Below, one piece after another: positions 1 through 8,073 of a stretch of 64,000 nucleotides of DNA. The stretch comes from Bacteroidota bacterium (GTDB lineage Bacteria > Bacteroidota > Bacteroidia > Cytophagales > Cyclobacteriaceae), in NCBI GenBank assembly GCA_016178785.1, contig JACOSO010000032.1, positions 1-64,000 on the forward strand, written 5' to 3'. The notes beneath the pieces are model-generated. The model was not told the origin of the DNA. It saw nothing but the letters and a program-made list of their open reading frames with translations, and did not search any database. Positions within the stretch are counted from its first letter, which is position 1. Each line of letters opens with the position of its first letter. The translations under genes were made by a program, and so were the position numbers.

Positions 1-85
1 CAAAAAAATAGAATTCTTATTTATTCTAACCGCAAGGGTTCGCGCCATGACACTAAATAATTCTATAACTCCTATACTTCCACCA

Positions 86-116
86 TTGCTACGCACAAAT
101 TATTAAAGCATCTTTG
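86..116 (+). promoter_or_regulatory. candidate promoter of gcvT
   Basis: TTG at 86-88 is followed after 20 bases by CATCTTTG at 109-116, one mismatch from the Bacteroidota -7 box TAnnTTTG. The gcvT start codon lies 39 bases further on. Inferred from consensus and spacing only. Confidence 0.5.
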
Positions 117-155
117 TGGCCAATTATTTTTTTTAATCAATTTTAATCTTTTGCA

Positions 156-1238
156 ATGGAATTAAAATTCGTCCCCCTCAATCATGTTCATGAAAAATTA
201 GGTGCAAAGATGGTGCCCTTTGCCGGATACAATATGCCGGTGCGGTATTCGTCAGATATTGAAGAGCATATGACGGTGCGCAATGGTGTTGGTGTTTTTG
301 ATGTGAGCCACATGGGCGAGTTTACCGTGAAAGGACCTAATGCATTGGATCTGATTCAGCGTGTCACCAGTAATGATGCATCGAAGTTGACTGACGGACA
401 GGCGCAGTATTCCTGCCTGCCCAATGAAACGGGTGGAATTGTTGATGACCTTCTCGTTTACAAAATCAGGGACAATGATTACCTACTGGTGGTGAATGCA
501 TCGAACATCGACAAAGATTGGAACTGGATTTCGAAGTTCAACACCAAAGGCGCTGAGATGAAAAACATTTCAGATGACATTTGTTTGTTTGCCGTGCAAG
601 GACCAAAGGCCGTTGGCGTGCTGCAAAAATTGACGAAGACCGATTTGTCGGCCATCAAATATTATCATTTTGCCATTGGCGAATTTGCCGGAGTGAATGA
701 TGTGATTATGAGCAACACTGGCTATACGGGTGCCGGTGGTTTTGAAATCTATGTCAATAAGAATTCAGCGGAGAAAGTTTGGAATGCCATTTTCGAAGCC
801 GGAAAAAATGAAAACATAAAACCAATCGGCCTTGGTGCGCGCGATACCCTTCGATTAGAAATGGGCTTCTGCTTGTATGGCAATGACATTGATGACACTA
901 CTTCGCCAATTGAAGGCGGACTGGCATGGATCACTAAGTTTACAAAAGATTTTACCAACAGCACCGCAATTAAAAGTCAGAAAGAGGAAGGCGCAAAGAG
1001 AAAGTTGGTAGGATTTAAAATGATTGACAAGGGAATTCCCCGTCATGATTATCAAATCAAAGATGCCGCAGGAAACGTGATCGGCAAAGTGACTTCAGGA
1101 ACTCAATCACCGGTATTAAGCATTGGCATTGGTTTAGGATATGTGACCACAGAACACGCTGCTGTTAGCTCAGAGATTTTTATTGATGTGAGAGGGAAGG
1201 CTTTGAAGGCGGTGGTGAGTAAGATGCCCCTTGTCTGA
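156..1238 (+). CDS. gcvT: aminomethyltransferase, glycine cleavage system T protein
   Basis: This protein moves the aminomethyl group from lipoylated H protein to tetrahydrofolate, releasing ammonia and giving methylene-THF, in the cytosolic glycine cleavage system. The 360 residues match the usual length. The N-terminal folate-binding domain has [11 protein letters not shown] (residues 93-103) with the family's catalytic aspartate (Asp97/98), then [13 protein letters not shown] and [13 protein letters not shown]. The C-terminal barrel includes the [10 protein letters not shown] segment. No other gcv gene lies nearby, so it is transcribed apart from gcvH and gcvP, as is common in Bacteroidota. 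A promoter-like motif lies upstream at 86-116. Confidence 0.97.
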   Translation: MELKFVPLNHVHEKLGAKMVPFAGYNMPVRYSSDIEEHMTVRNGVGVFDVSHMGEFTVKGPNALDLIQRVTSNDASKLTDGQAQYSCLPNETGGIVDDLLVYKIRDNDYLLVVNASNIDKDWNWISKFNTKGAEMKNISDDICLFAVQGPKAVGVLQKLTKTDLSAIKYYHFAIGEFAGVNDVIMSNTGYTGAGGFEIYVNKNSAEKVWNAIFEAGKNENIKPIGLGARDTLRLEMGFCLYGNDIDDTTSPIEGGLAWITKFTKDFTNSTAIKSQKEEGAKRKLVGFKMIDKGIPRHDYQIKDAAGNVIGKVTSGTQSPVLSIGIGLGYVTTEHAAVSSEIFIDVRGKALKAVVSKMPLV

Positions 1239-1290
1239 ACTTTGATTTTTGTGATTCGTGTGATGAACATGATGAATGCAAACTTTGCTA

Positions 1291-1687
1291 ATGGTAAAAC
1301 CTGAGTACAAATATTCTGATTTGACGGGTAAGATTATTGGTTGTGCGATGGAGGGTTCACAATGCACTTGGCAATGGGTTTCAGGAAGTGATTTATCAAA
1401 GAGCGTTGGAATACGAGATGGAGTTGCAGAGCATTCTCGTTGCTCGTGAGGTAGAGATGCCAATTTTCTTTAAGCAAAAAGATATTGGTTCGAGGAGGGT
1501 TGATTTTTTAGTTGAAGAAGAAAAAATTTGCGTTGAAATAAAAGCGTTGACCAAACTTGAGGATGTTCATTTAGCTCAAGCCATCAATTACCTGGAAGCC
1601 TTCAACCTTGAAGTTGGATTGCTTATCAATTTTGGAAATACTAGCCTTGAATTTCATCGCCTTCACAATAAAAAAATTAAATCATGA
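1291..1687 (+). pseudogene. GxxExxY family protein, frameshifted near the N-terminus
   Basis: The downstream frame (open from TTG 1337) encodes VHNALGNGFQEVIYQRALE, the GNGFQEVIY form of the GxxExxY signature, then RRVDFLVEEEKICVEIKA and a C-terminal NFGNTSLEFHRL. This is the small PDDEXK-like family of unknown role. The expected N-terminus MVKPEYKYSDLTGKIIGCAM is present in another frame from ATG 1291 to base 1353. The two frames join perfectly if one G is removed from the GGG run at 1353-1355. The 116-residue frame starting at TTG 1337 would lack the conserved start of the fold. This is either a recent inactivating insertion or a homopolymer error in the assembly; the sequence alone cannot decide. 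Confidence 0.8.
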
Positions 1688-1723
1688 TCATCATAAATAT
1701 CATTTAATCATAGTTCAGACAAC

Positions 1724-2425
1724 ATGAAAACCATAGACGTTTGCCTAAGTCCCGAACTAATGCATCTCTACGAAGTGCGCAATCGCACTGTTGTGGTGGT
1801 TGATATTCTGCGCGCGACTTCCTGTATGGTTACTGCATTTGCTCATGGTGTGGAAAGTATCACACCAGTTGCCAACCTGGACGAGTGCCGTAGTATGAAG
1901 ACAAAAGGGTTTGTGATTTCGGGCGAGCGTGACGGAAAAAAAGTAGAAGGCTTCGACAAGGGCAATTCTCCTTTTGAGTATTTGGGCGATCAAGTCAAAG
2001 GACTGAAAATTGCCTTCACAACAACTAACGGCACACAGGCTATCGAAAAATCGAAAGAAGCAAAAGAGGTAATTATAGGATCATTTTTGAATTTGACCAC
2101 AGTGGCGAAATATCTCTTGCTTGGAGAAAATAATGCATTGATAGTTTGTGCAGGCTGGAAGGGAAGAGTGAATTTGGAAGACACACTCTTTGCAGGAGCA
2201 TTGGTGGAAAAACTGAAAGAGTATCTTGGCCCCGATTGCGATGCCCCTCTCGCAGCTCAACATCTCTACAATCTCGCCAAGAATGACATGGTCAGTTTTC
2301 TTAACGCTTCATCGCACGTAAGGCGACTGAACAAACTGAACATCCACGATGACATAAAATTTTGTGTAACACCTGATCAGTATAAAGTTTTGCCGAAATT
2401 GAAAAACGGAGTTCTGCTAGTATAG
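1724..2425 (+). CDS. 2-phosphosulfolactate phosphatase family protein (ComB-like)
   Basis: The 233 residues fit the ComB family, named for the phosphatase that makes sulfolactate on the coenzyme M route of archaea. Many bacteria without coenzyme M carry homologues, so the true substrate here is unknown. Motifs: VVVVDILRATS near residue 25, GERDGKKVEGFDKGNSP near 68-84, and TTNGTQAIE near 104-112, which form the Mg-dependent active site in the family. It follows the frameshifted GxxExxY gene by 36 bases. Its TAG stop directly abuts the stop codon of the convergent MazG-like gene, with no spacer, so there is no room for a private terminator. Family assignment is firm, the reaction is not. Confidence 0.85.
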   Translation: MKTIDVCLSPELMHLYEVRNRTVVVVDILRATSCMVTAFAHGVESITPVANLDECRSMKTKGFVISGERDGKKVEGFDKGNSPFEYLGDQVKGLKIAFTTTNGTQAIEKSKEAKEVIIGSFLNLTTVAKYLLLGENNALIVCAGWKGRVNLEDTLFAGALVEKLKEYLGPDCDAPLAAQHLYNLAKNDMVSFLNASSHVRRLNKLNIHDDIKFCVTPDQYKVLPKLKNGVLLV

Positions 2426-2752
2426 TTATTTTAGTTTCGGGTTTTGCTTATGGCGCTCTTTGTCGCGGTCAGTTTTCTTCTTTAGATTTTTTTCAAGGGC
2501 GTTCGTGAGATTCACTTCGGTTTGATTCGCTAAACAGATCAGCACCCAAAGCACGTCAGCCATTTCATCACCAAGATCTTTTTCTTTGTCAGATTCTTTT
2601 TCAGACTGCTCACCATATCTTCTTGACATGATGCGAGCGAGTTCACCAACTTCTTCGGTGAGAATGGCCATATTGGTGAGTTCATTGAAGTAACGGACAC
2701 CATGAGTTTTGATCCATTGATCAACGGTTTGCTGTGCTTGTTCTATTGTCAT
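2426..2752 (-). CDS. MazG-like nucleotide pyrophosphohydrolase
   Basis: This is a 108-residue all-alpha NTP pyrophosphohydrolase of the MazG-like group, likely hydrolysing a non-canonical or excess (d)NTP to the monophosphate. The helix pair has LTEEVGELAR and KDLGDEMADVLWVLICLA, giving the ExxE...ExxD arrangement that holds magnesium. The reading frame is open to 2842, but the upstream 30 residues look like translated intergenic DNA. The ATG at 2752 begins MTIEQAQQTVDQWI, as in relatives, so it is chosen. The Lys-rich C-terminus is typical. It converges on the ComB-like gene with zero spacing. Confidence 0.88.
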   Translation of the reverse strand: MTIEQAQQTVDQWIKTHGVRYFNELTNMAILTEEVGELARIMSRRYGEQSEKESDKEKDLGDEMADVLWVLICLANQTEVNLTNALEKNLKKKTDRDKERHKQNPKLK

Positions 2753-2884
2753 AGAATTACAAATTACAGATTTAAAATTTGAGATTGTCCAAGGTAGACT
2801 TAGCAGTTTATTAATCTGAAATATGTAACGTGAAATTTGCAATCTCTTATCATTTTAGTAGTTTTATACTGAAAGAAGGAATGA

Positions 2885-2945
2885 CGCGAAGACACGTTTC
2901 ACACTTGCAGGTTTTTTTAAACATTGTAAGGGACGTGTCTTCGCG
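2885..2945. repeat. 13-bp perfect inverted repeat upstream of the PhoH gene
   Basis: CGCGAAGACACGT at 2885-2897 is repeated inverted at 2933-2945 around a 35-base loop, followed on the + strand by a T-run. It lies between the starts of two divergent genes, so it is not in a normal terminator position. Its wording (gcgaagac..) recalls the elements at 17695 and 52954. Confidence 0.7.
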
Positions 2946-2971
2946 ATTTTTTTTAACCTATTTTTAACCGA

Positions 2972-4321
2972 ATGGCGAAAACCACGAAAGAGAAGAGCAA
3001 AAAGATTTTTGTTCTCGACACTTCAGTAATCATCTACGAACACAACAGCATCCTCAACTTTGACGAACACGACATCGGCATCCCAATCACTGTGTTAGAA
3101 GAACTCGACAATTTCAAGAAAGGCAACGACACCAAAAATTTTGAAGCACGTGAGTTCATCCGATTGATTGACAAATTGGCCAAGAACCAGATGCTCCATC
3201 AATGGAATCCGATCAATGGCAAAGGCAAAGGAAATTTCAAAGTTGTGATGGACACAGGCGGTACTAGCCAAGTGGATGCCAACAAAGTTTTCAATGAAGA
3301 TAAAGCAGATCACCGGATTTTAAATGCTGCGCTTTTATTGCAGAGAGAAGAGAAGGGTAAGCGGGTGATCCTCATCAGCAAAGACATCAACCTGCGGCTC
3401 AAAGCAAAGGCACTGGGCTTGCAAGCTGAAGATTACACTACCGGGAAAATTCAAAACATTAGTTCGCTCTATACCGGGCGCACCATTCAAGACAACGCAT
3501 CTTCTGAGGCTATTGATTTGATCTATGAAAAAGGCTACTGTCCGCCTGAAGAAGTGTTAGGCAAGGAAAAACCAATGAAGAACCATTATTACATTTTTAA
3601 GAATGGTAAAAAATCTGTGCTCGCCTTTTATAATTCGGCCAATGGAATGGTAGAACAGGTTGAAAAAAGAAATGCCTATGGTGTAAAACCTCGCAATGCC
3701 GAGCAAGCTTTCGCCATTCATGCCGTACTGAAACCTGAAATCAAACTGGTATCGATGCAGGGAGTGGCCGGAACCGGAAAAACGTTGATCGCACTGGCCG
3801 CGGCACTTGAACAAAAACGTGAGTACAAACAAATTTATCTGGCACGACCGATTGTTCCATTGAGTAACAAAGACATTGGCTACTTGCCGGGTGACATCAA
3901 ATCAAAATTGAACCCTTACATGGAACCGTTGTGGGACAATTTAAAGTTCATTCAAAACCAATACAGCGAAAGCGACAAAGAATATTCGAAGATTACCGAG
4001 ATGGTGACGAATGAAAAACTGGTGATCACTCCTTTGGCATACATTCGTGGCAGAAGCTTGTCCAACATTTGTTTCATTGTGGATGAAGCACAAAATCTTA
4101 CTCCACACGAAGTAAAAACAATCATCACACGCGCTGGCGAAAACACAAAAATCATTTTTACAGGGGACATTCATCAAATCGATACGCCTTATTTGGATTC
4201 GCAAAGCAACGGACTCTCGTACCTGACAGATAGATTGAAGGACCATGAGTTGTATGCCCATGTTACCCTTGAAAAAGGCGAACGAAGCGAATTGGCTAAC
4301 CTCGCAAACGACCTTCTGTGA
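2972..4321 (+). CDS. PIN-PhoH family protein (PhoH2-type ATPase)
   Basis: This 449-residue protein has an N-terminal PIN nuclease domain and a C-terminal PhoH ATPase, the PhoH2 arrangement described as an RNA helicase/RNase. PIN acidic residues are Asp16 (VLDTSVIIYE), the Glu pair in VLEELDNF, Asp113 (KADHRILNA) and Asp138 (ISKDINLR). PhoH has Walker A GVAGTGKT at 264-271 and Walker B ICFIVDEAQN at 366-375, then TGDIHQID as sensor. All key residues are present, so it should be active. It stands alone, with no VapB-like antitoxin gene upstream. The ATG at 2972 starts just before the lysine-rich N-terminus and is the natural start. Confidence 0.93.
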   Translation: MAKTTKEKSKKIFVLDTSVIIYEHNSILNFDEHDIGIPITVLEELDNFKKGNDTKNFEAREFIRLIDKLAKNQMLHQWNPINGKGKGNFKVVMDTGGTSQVDANKVFNEDKADHRILNAALLLQREEKGKRVILISKDINLRLKAKALGLQAEDYTTGKIQNISSLYTGRTIQDNASSEAIDLIYEKGYCPPEEVLGKEKPMKNHYYIFKNGKKSVLAFYNSANGMVEQVEKRNAYGVKPRNAEQAFAIHAVLKPEIKLVSMQGVAGTGKTLIALAAALEQKREYKQIYLARPIVPLSNKDIGYLPGDIKSKLNPYMEPLWDNLKFIQNQYSESDKEYSKITEMVTNEKLVITPLAYIRGRSLSNICFIVDEAQNLTPHEVKTIITRAGENTKIIFTGDIHQIDTPYLDSQSNGLSYLTDRLKDHELYAHVTLEKGERSELANLANDLL

Positions 4322-4506
4322 TAACCAATTTTAGGATAACCTAAGCATGCAAGATTTCTATGAAAAGTGAAGAACGAAGGGCAAAAAGAATAGCAGGAAG
4401 GGTATTTTTTTAAGGTTGATCAAAAATGGCTTGTAAGATTTTAGTTGTGGGACACCTATTTAAGGTTACTTGTGAATAAGCAAAGGAATTCATTATATCT
4501 AAAAAA

Positions 4507-4827
4507 ATGAGGGTTTTTTCTAATACCGATCGCTTCCGCTTATTTTGTCGTATCAATTCCAAAACAAGAAAGTCTATGTGGTTCAAATGGGGATTTAAAT
4601 ACTTTTCTCTTTCTAAGCAGTTAGAGTATTTGCGTGAGCATGGTATCATGCTCGGTTCACGGATGCGCAACGACCGCAAGGTTTTCCTTTACATGGTCAA
4701 AAATCTTTTTGTAGAAGTTATTTATCAAAATGATAGCATCGAAAAAGAAGCCGAACAGCTCGCCATTTTCAATAACTTAAGTCACCTTAACCAATATTTG
4801 GAAAAGGAGTTTAAGACAACCTTCTAA
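4507..4827 (+). CDS. hypothetical protein
   Basis: I do not recognise this 106-residue basic protein. It has no signal peptide or clear membrane segment. The aromatic- and Lys/Arg-rich first half (KSMWFKWGFKYFSL) is followed by a helical second half (SIEKEAEQLAIFNNLSHL). A later start at ATG 4576 is possible and would drop 23 residues. It is preceded by about 185 bases with no other feature and ends against a palindrome shared with sucD. Codon use looks like that of its neighbours, and the antisense reading (4410-4679) is less protein-like. Confidence 0.55.
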   Translation: MRVFSNTDRFRLFCRINSKTRKSMWFKWGFKYFSLSKQLEYLREHGIMLGSRMRNDRKVFLYMVKNLFVEVIYQNDSIEKEAEQLAIFNNLSHLNQYLEKEFKTTF

Positions 4828-4834
4828 GAAATCA

Positions 4835-4897
4835 TTTGAAAATGAGGTTATTTGAGGCTTGAAAATGAATTGAATTTCAAATCAACTCATCTTCAAA
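4835..4897. terminator. inverted repeat between convergent genes, likely bidirectional terminator
   Basis: TTTGAAAATGAG at 4835-4846 pairs with CTCATCTTCAAA at 4886-4897 (one mismatch) between the stops of the 4507 gene and sucD, with AT-rich flanks. Position suggests transcription ends here from both sides. Confidence 0.5.
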
Positions 4898-4906
4898 TTT
4901 TCAAAT

Positions 4907-5782
4907 TTATTTCCCTAATGCCTTCAGCATCGTATCGCCAATAAGTGCAGGTGATTCCACCACGTGAATGCCGCACTCTCGCATAATTTTCATTTTTGCT
5001 GCAGCTGTATCGTCAGCGCCCCCAATGATAGCTCCTGCATGCCCCATTCTTCTGCCTGGAGGAGCAGTCTGACCAGCAATAAAACCTACAACTGGTTTTT
5101 TGTTCCCATTCTCTTTGATCCAACGAGCTGCCACCGGTTCATAGCTTCCACCAATTTCACCAATCATCACAATGCCTTCGGTCTCCGGATCGTTCATTAA
5201 GAGTTCCACTGCCTCTTTCGTTGGAGTTCCGATGATTGGATCACCGCCAATTCCGATAGCGGTAGTGATTCCCAATCCAGCCTTTACAATTTGATCAGCT
5301 GCCTCGTAGGTGAGTGTACCTGACTTAGAAACAATTCCGATTTTTCCTTTCTTGAAAACAAAGCCAGGCATGATGCCTACCTTGGCTTCACCTGGGGTAA
5401 TTACGCCCGGGCAGTTCGGCCCGATGAGTATTGCTTTTTTATCTTTCACGTATTGCTTGGCCGTCATCATATCCTTTACCGGAATTCCTTCTGTGATGGC
5501 AACGATCACCTTTATGCCTGCATCTGCTGCTTCCATGATTGAGTCTGCCGCGAATGCAGGAGGTACAAAAATGATCGAGACATCTGCACCTGTTTTCTCA
5601 ACGGCTTCTTTCACCGTATTGAATACCGGTCGGCCGAGATGGATCTGACCACCTTTGCCGGGAGTAACACCGCCTACCACGTTGGTACCGTATTCAATCA
5701 TTTGGCCAGCATGGAAAGAGCCTTCCGAACCGGTGAAGCCCTGCACGATAACGCGAGAATTTTTATTGACCAATACGCTCAT
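4907..5782 (-). CDS. sucD: succinate--CoA ligase (ADP-forming) subunit alpha
   Basis: Alpha subunit of succinyl-CoA synthetase, the TCA-cycle enzyme that makes ATP (or GTP) from succinyl-CoA. The 291 residues are the normal length. The CoA-binding Rossmann fold carries [21 protein letters not shown] near the N-terminus, then [20 protein letters not shown] (121-140). The phosphorylated active-site histidine is His248 in [15 protein letters not shown]. The beta subunit gene sucC is not in the window, so the two genes are separated. A strong promoter match lies just upstream at 5802-5831. Confidence 0.98.
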   Translation of the reverse strand: MSVLVNKNSRVIVQGFTGSEGSFHAGQMIEYGTNVVGGVTPGKGGQIHLGRPVFNTVKEAVEKTGADVSIIFVPPAFAADSIMEAADAGIKVIVAITEGIPVKDMMTAKQYVKDKKAILIGPNCPGVITPGEAKVGIMPGFVFKKGKIGIVSKSGTLTYEAADQIVKAGLGITTAIGIGGDPIIGTPTKEAVELLMNDPETEGIVMIGEIGGSYEPVAARWIKENGNKKPVVGFIAGQTAPPGRRMGHAGAIIGGADDTAAAKMKIMRECGIHVVESPALIGDTMLKALGK

Positions 5783-5801
5783 AAGAAAAAGGTTAAGGCA
5801 A

Positions 5802-5831
5802 CAAAATTAGAATAATTCCGTGCCGAGACAA
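5802..5831 (-). promoter_or_regulatory. promoter of sucD
   Basis: On the minus strand TTG (5831-5829) is followed after exactly 19 bases by TAATTTTG (5809-5802), a perfect TAnnTTTG -7 box, 20 bases upstream of the sucD ATG. Best promoter match in the window. Confidence 0.75.
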
Positions 5832-5952
5832 GAATTATTAAACCAGAGAAAGATTTAGTCTTATCTACAATGTTGGCACGGATGTCAGCCATGAATGTAG
5901 ATAGATAACTTGGACATCCTTCTTTTCACTGAGGAGCTTTTTTTGAAGCAAA

Positions 5953-5982
5953 TAAAAAAAAGGCTGCCGTTCAAGCAGCCCT
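5953..5982 (-). terminator. intrinsic terminator of the distal FecR/TPR gene
   Basis: On the minus strand GGCTGC-TTGAACG-GCAGCC is followed directly by a run of T, 20-odd bases past the stop of the 6004-6906 gene. Classic intrinsic terminator. Confidence 0.85.
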
Positions 5983-6003
5983 TAGCAAAATTTATAACTC
6001 CGT

Positions 6004-6906
6004 TTACTTCCCAACCTTAAGCTTGTTCCTCAACAAAAATTCTTCGTAAGCATCTTTGTAGGTGGGGTTTTCCGGATCCATCTTGATAGCTTGTTCATAG
6101 CAGGTGATGGCATCGATGAACAATTTGTTTTCTTCATAGAAACCAGCCAACAAATATTTGTTAAATGCTGTTTCCTCTTTTAAGTCTGCAGTTGCTTTGT
6201 TTAGCTCTGTTTTTACCGCTTCATAGCGACTGGGGGAAAGCCTTTTAATCAAATACTGCTCAGATTTGCTCTTGCGGTCAGCTTTAGATTTTACTTCAAC
6301 CAAGATGGATAGTTGGCCGGTAAATTTCGGATCGTCTAAATCGACCTGCACTTTTGTCTCAGGGGTTTCGATCTTCATCAGCTCATTATCAAACATGTTT
6401 TTCAATGACACCACGTAAGGTGCCCCGCCCTTTATTGCTTGCCAGTTGATAACTACAGTTGAGTTGAAGACATCTGCGAACTGATTTTCGGGAAGGTACA
6501 CTTTAATGTCGTCCAGGCCACGGTGCACGGCTCCTGTTGCACTCAGCCTGTTTTTCTTTGCTTCTGCTGAGTTGCTGCTCAATATAAAGTCAGTGTACTT
6601 ATTCAATACGCTTTGGCTGGTTCCAACTCTGCTAAGTAGGTCAGCTACTTTGTGAATTTTTGCTTCCTTCACTTCCAAGGGTCTGCCGAATTTAGAAACC
6701 AAACCAACCGATGCGTTTTCTGAGATTTTCAATTCATCGCCTGTTTTAAGTTGTGCCCCTGTTTTCAAGGGCTGCCAGGTGTTTCCTGACTTTACTTCAT
6801 TCGTGCCTTTATTTGCGAGCACGCGGAAAGCGTACTCATCCTGTGCACGAGACAGGAAAGAGATTAACAAAAAGCCAATTAGCACTAAGATTTTGCCTTT
6901 TTTCAT
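6004..6906 (-). CDS. secreted FecR-like/TPR protein, copy 1
   Basis: A 300-residue exported protein. It has a signal peptide (residues 1-21, ending LSRAQ), then a FecR-like beta region about 24-75 (NEVKSGNTWQPLKTGAQLKTGDEL), a middle domain with VNFKxx-type strands, and a C-terminal TPR unit (AFNKYLLAGFYEE..AITCYEQAIKMDPENPTYKDAYEE) near 245-295. FecR-like domains serve in cell-surface signalling or as periplasmic scaffolds; the specific partner here is not known. It is the last gene of an operon led by the CHASE2 membrane protein (8074-9399), which suggests it works with that protein in the envelope. It is a near-copy of the 7111-8013 gene and has its own terminator. Confidence 0.8.
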   Translation of the reverse strand: MKKGKILVLIGFLLISFLSRAQDEYAFRVLANKGTNEVKSGNTWQPLKTGAQLKTGDELKISENASVGLVSKFGRPLEVKEAKIHKVADLLSRVGTSQSVLNKYTDFILSSNSAEAKKNRLSATGAVHRGLDDIKVYLPENQFADVFNSTVVINWQAIKGGAPYVVSLKNMFDNELMKIETPETKVQVDLDDPKFTGQLSILVEVKSKADRKSKSEQYLIKRLSPSRYEAVKTELNKATADLKEETAFNKYLLAGFYEENKLFIDAITCYEQAIKMDPENPTYKDAYEEFLLRNKLKVGK

Positions 6907-7061
6907 GGTTTGTTTGGTGTGTTTTTACTATACAATATTAAGAAAAATCGTGCCATAGGGCAGACTTGTTTATTGAAGTTATCACTATGCGCAATAGTAG
7001 AAAACAGAGTTTGACTACCGCTTCTCCTGGTCCAAGGTATTCTTGCCTGATAAGTGCAAAT

Positions 7062-7089
7062 AAAAAAAGGCTGCCTTTCGAGCAGCCTT
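7062..7089 (-). terminator. intrinsic terminator of the proximal FecR/TPR gene
   Basis: AAGGCTGC (7067-7074) pairs with GCAGCCTT (7082-7089); on the minus strand it is followed by a T-run. It sits between the two duplicated genes, so the distal copy must depend on readthrough or its own promoter. Confidence 0.85.
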
Positions 7090-7110
7090 AAGAAAATTTA
7101 TAACTCTGTT

Positions 7111-8013
7111 TTACTTCCCAACCTTAAGCTTGTTCCTCAACAAAAATTCTTCATAAGCATCTTTGTAGGTGGGGTTTTCCGGATCCATCTTGATAGCTTG
7201 TTCATAGCATGTGATGGCATCGATGAACAATTTGTTTTCTTCATAGAAACCAGCCAATAAATATTTGTTAAATGCTGTTTCCTCTTTTAAGTCTGCAGTT
7301 GTTTTGTTTAGCTCTGCCTTTACCGCTTCATAGCGGCTTGGAGAAAGCCTCTTAATCAAATGTTGCTCAGATTTGCTTTTGTGGTCAGCCTTAGATTTTA
7401 CTTCAACCAAAATCGATAGTTCACTGGTAAATTTAGGATCGCTTAAATCTACCTGCACTTTTGTTTCAGGTGTTTCGATCTTCATCAACTCATCGTCAAA
7501 CATGTTTTTCAATGACACTACGTATGGAGCTGCGCCATTTGTTGCTTGCCAGTTGATTACTACAGTAGAATTGAAGACATCGGAATACTGATTTTCGGGA
7601 AGGTACACTTTAATGTCATCCAGGCCACGGTGCACGGCTCCTGTTGCGCTCAACCTGTTTTTCTTTGCTTCTGCCGAGTTGCTGCTCAATATAAAGTCGG
7701 TGTATTTATTCAATACACTTTGGCTGGTACCAACTCTGCTGAGCAGGTCTGCTACCTTGTGAATTTTTGCCTCCTTCACTTCCAAGGGTCTGCCGAATTT
7801 GGAAACTAAACCCACCGATGCGTTTTCTGAGATTTTCAATTCATCGCCTGTTTTAAGTTGTGCCCCTGTTTTCAAGGGCTGCCAAGTGTCTCCGGATTTT
7901 ACTTCATTCGCGCCTTTATTTGCGAGCACGCGGAAAGCGTATTCATCCTGCGCACGAGACAGGAAAGAGATTAATAAAAAGCCACTTACCGCTAAGATTT
8001 TCCCTTTTTTCAT
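7111..8013 (-). CDS. secreted FecR-like/TPR protein, copy 2
   Basis: The same 300-residue architecture as the 6004-6906 gene: signal peptide ending LSRAQ, FecR-like region about 24-75, C-terminal TPR about 245-295. About 94% of residues are identical. Differences cluster in the signal peptide (LAVSG for LVLIG) and the middle domain (QATNGAAP for QAIKGGAP, DLSDPKFTSEL for DLDDPKFTGQL), while the first 120 mature residues and the TPR are almost unchanged. It begins 60 bases after the CHASE2 gene ends and is probably cotranscribed with it. A sensory or scaffold role beside the CHASE2 protein is inferred from this order only. Confidence 0.8.
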   Translation of the reverse strand: MKKGKILAVSGFLLISFLSRAQDEYAFRVLANKGANEVKSGDTWQPLKTGAQLKTGDELKISENASVGLVSKFGRPLEVKEAKIHKVADLLSRVGTSQSVLNKYTDFILSSNSAEAKKNRLSATGAVHRGLDDIKVYLPENQYSDVFNSTVVINWQATNGAAPYVVSLKNMFDDELMKIETPETKVQVDLSDPKFTSELSILVEVKSKADHKSKSEQHLIKRLSPSRYEAVKAELNKTTADLKEETAFNKYLLAGFYEENKLFIDAITCYEQAIKMDPENPTYKDAYEEFLLRNKLKVGK

Positions 8014-8073
8014 GGTTGGTTTGGTGTTTTACTATACAATATTAATAAAAATCGTGCCACAGGGCAGATTTAT

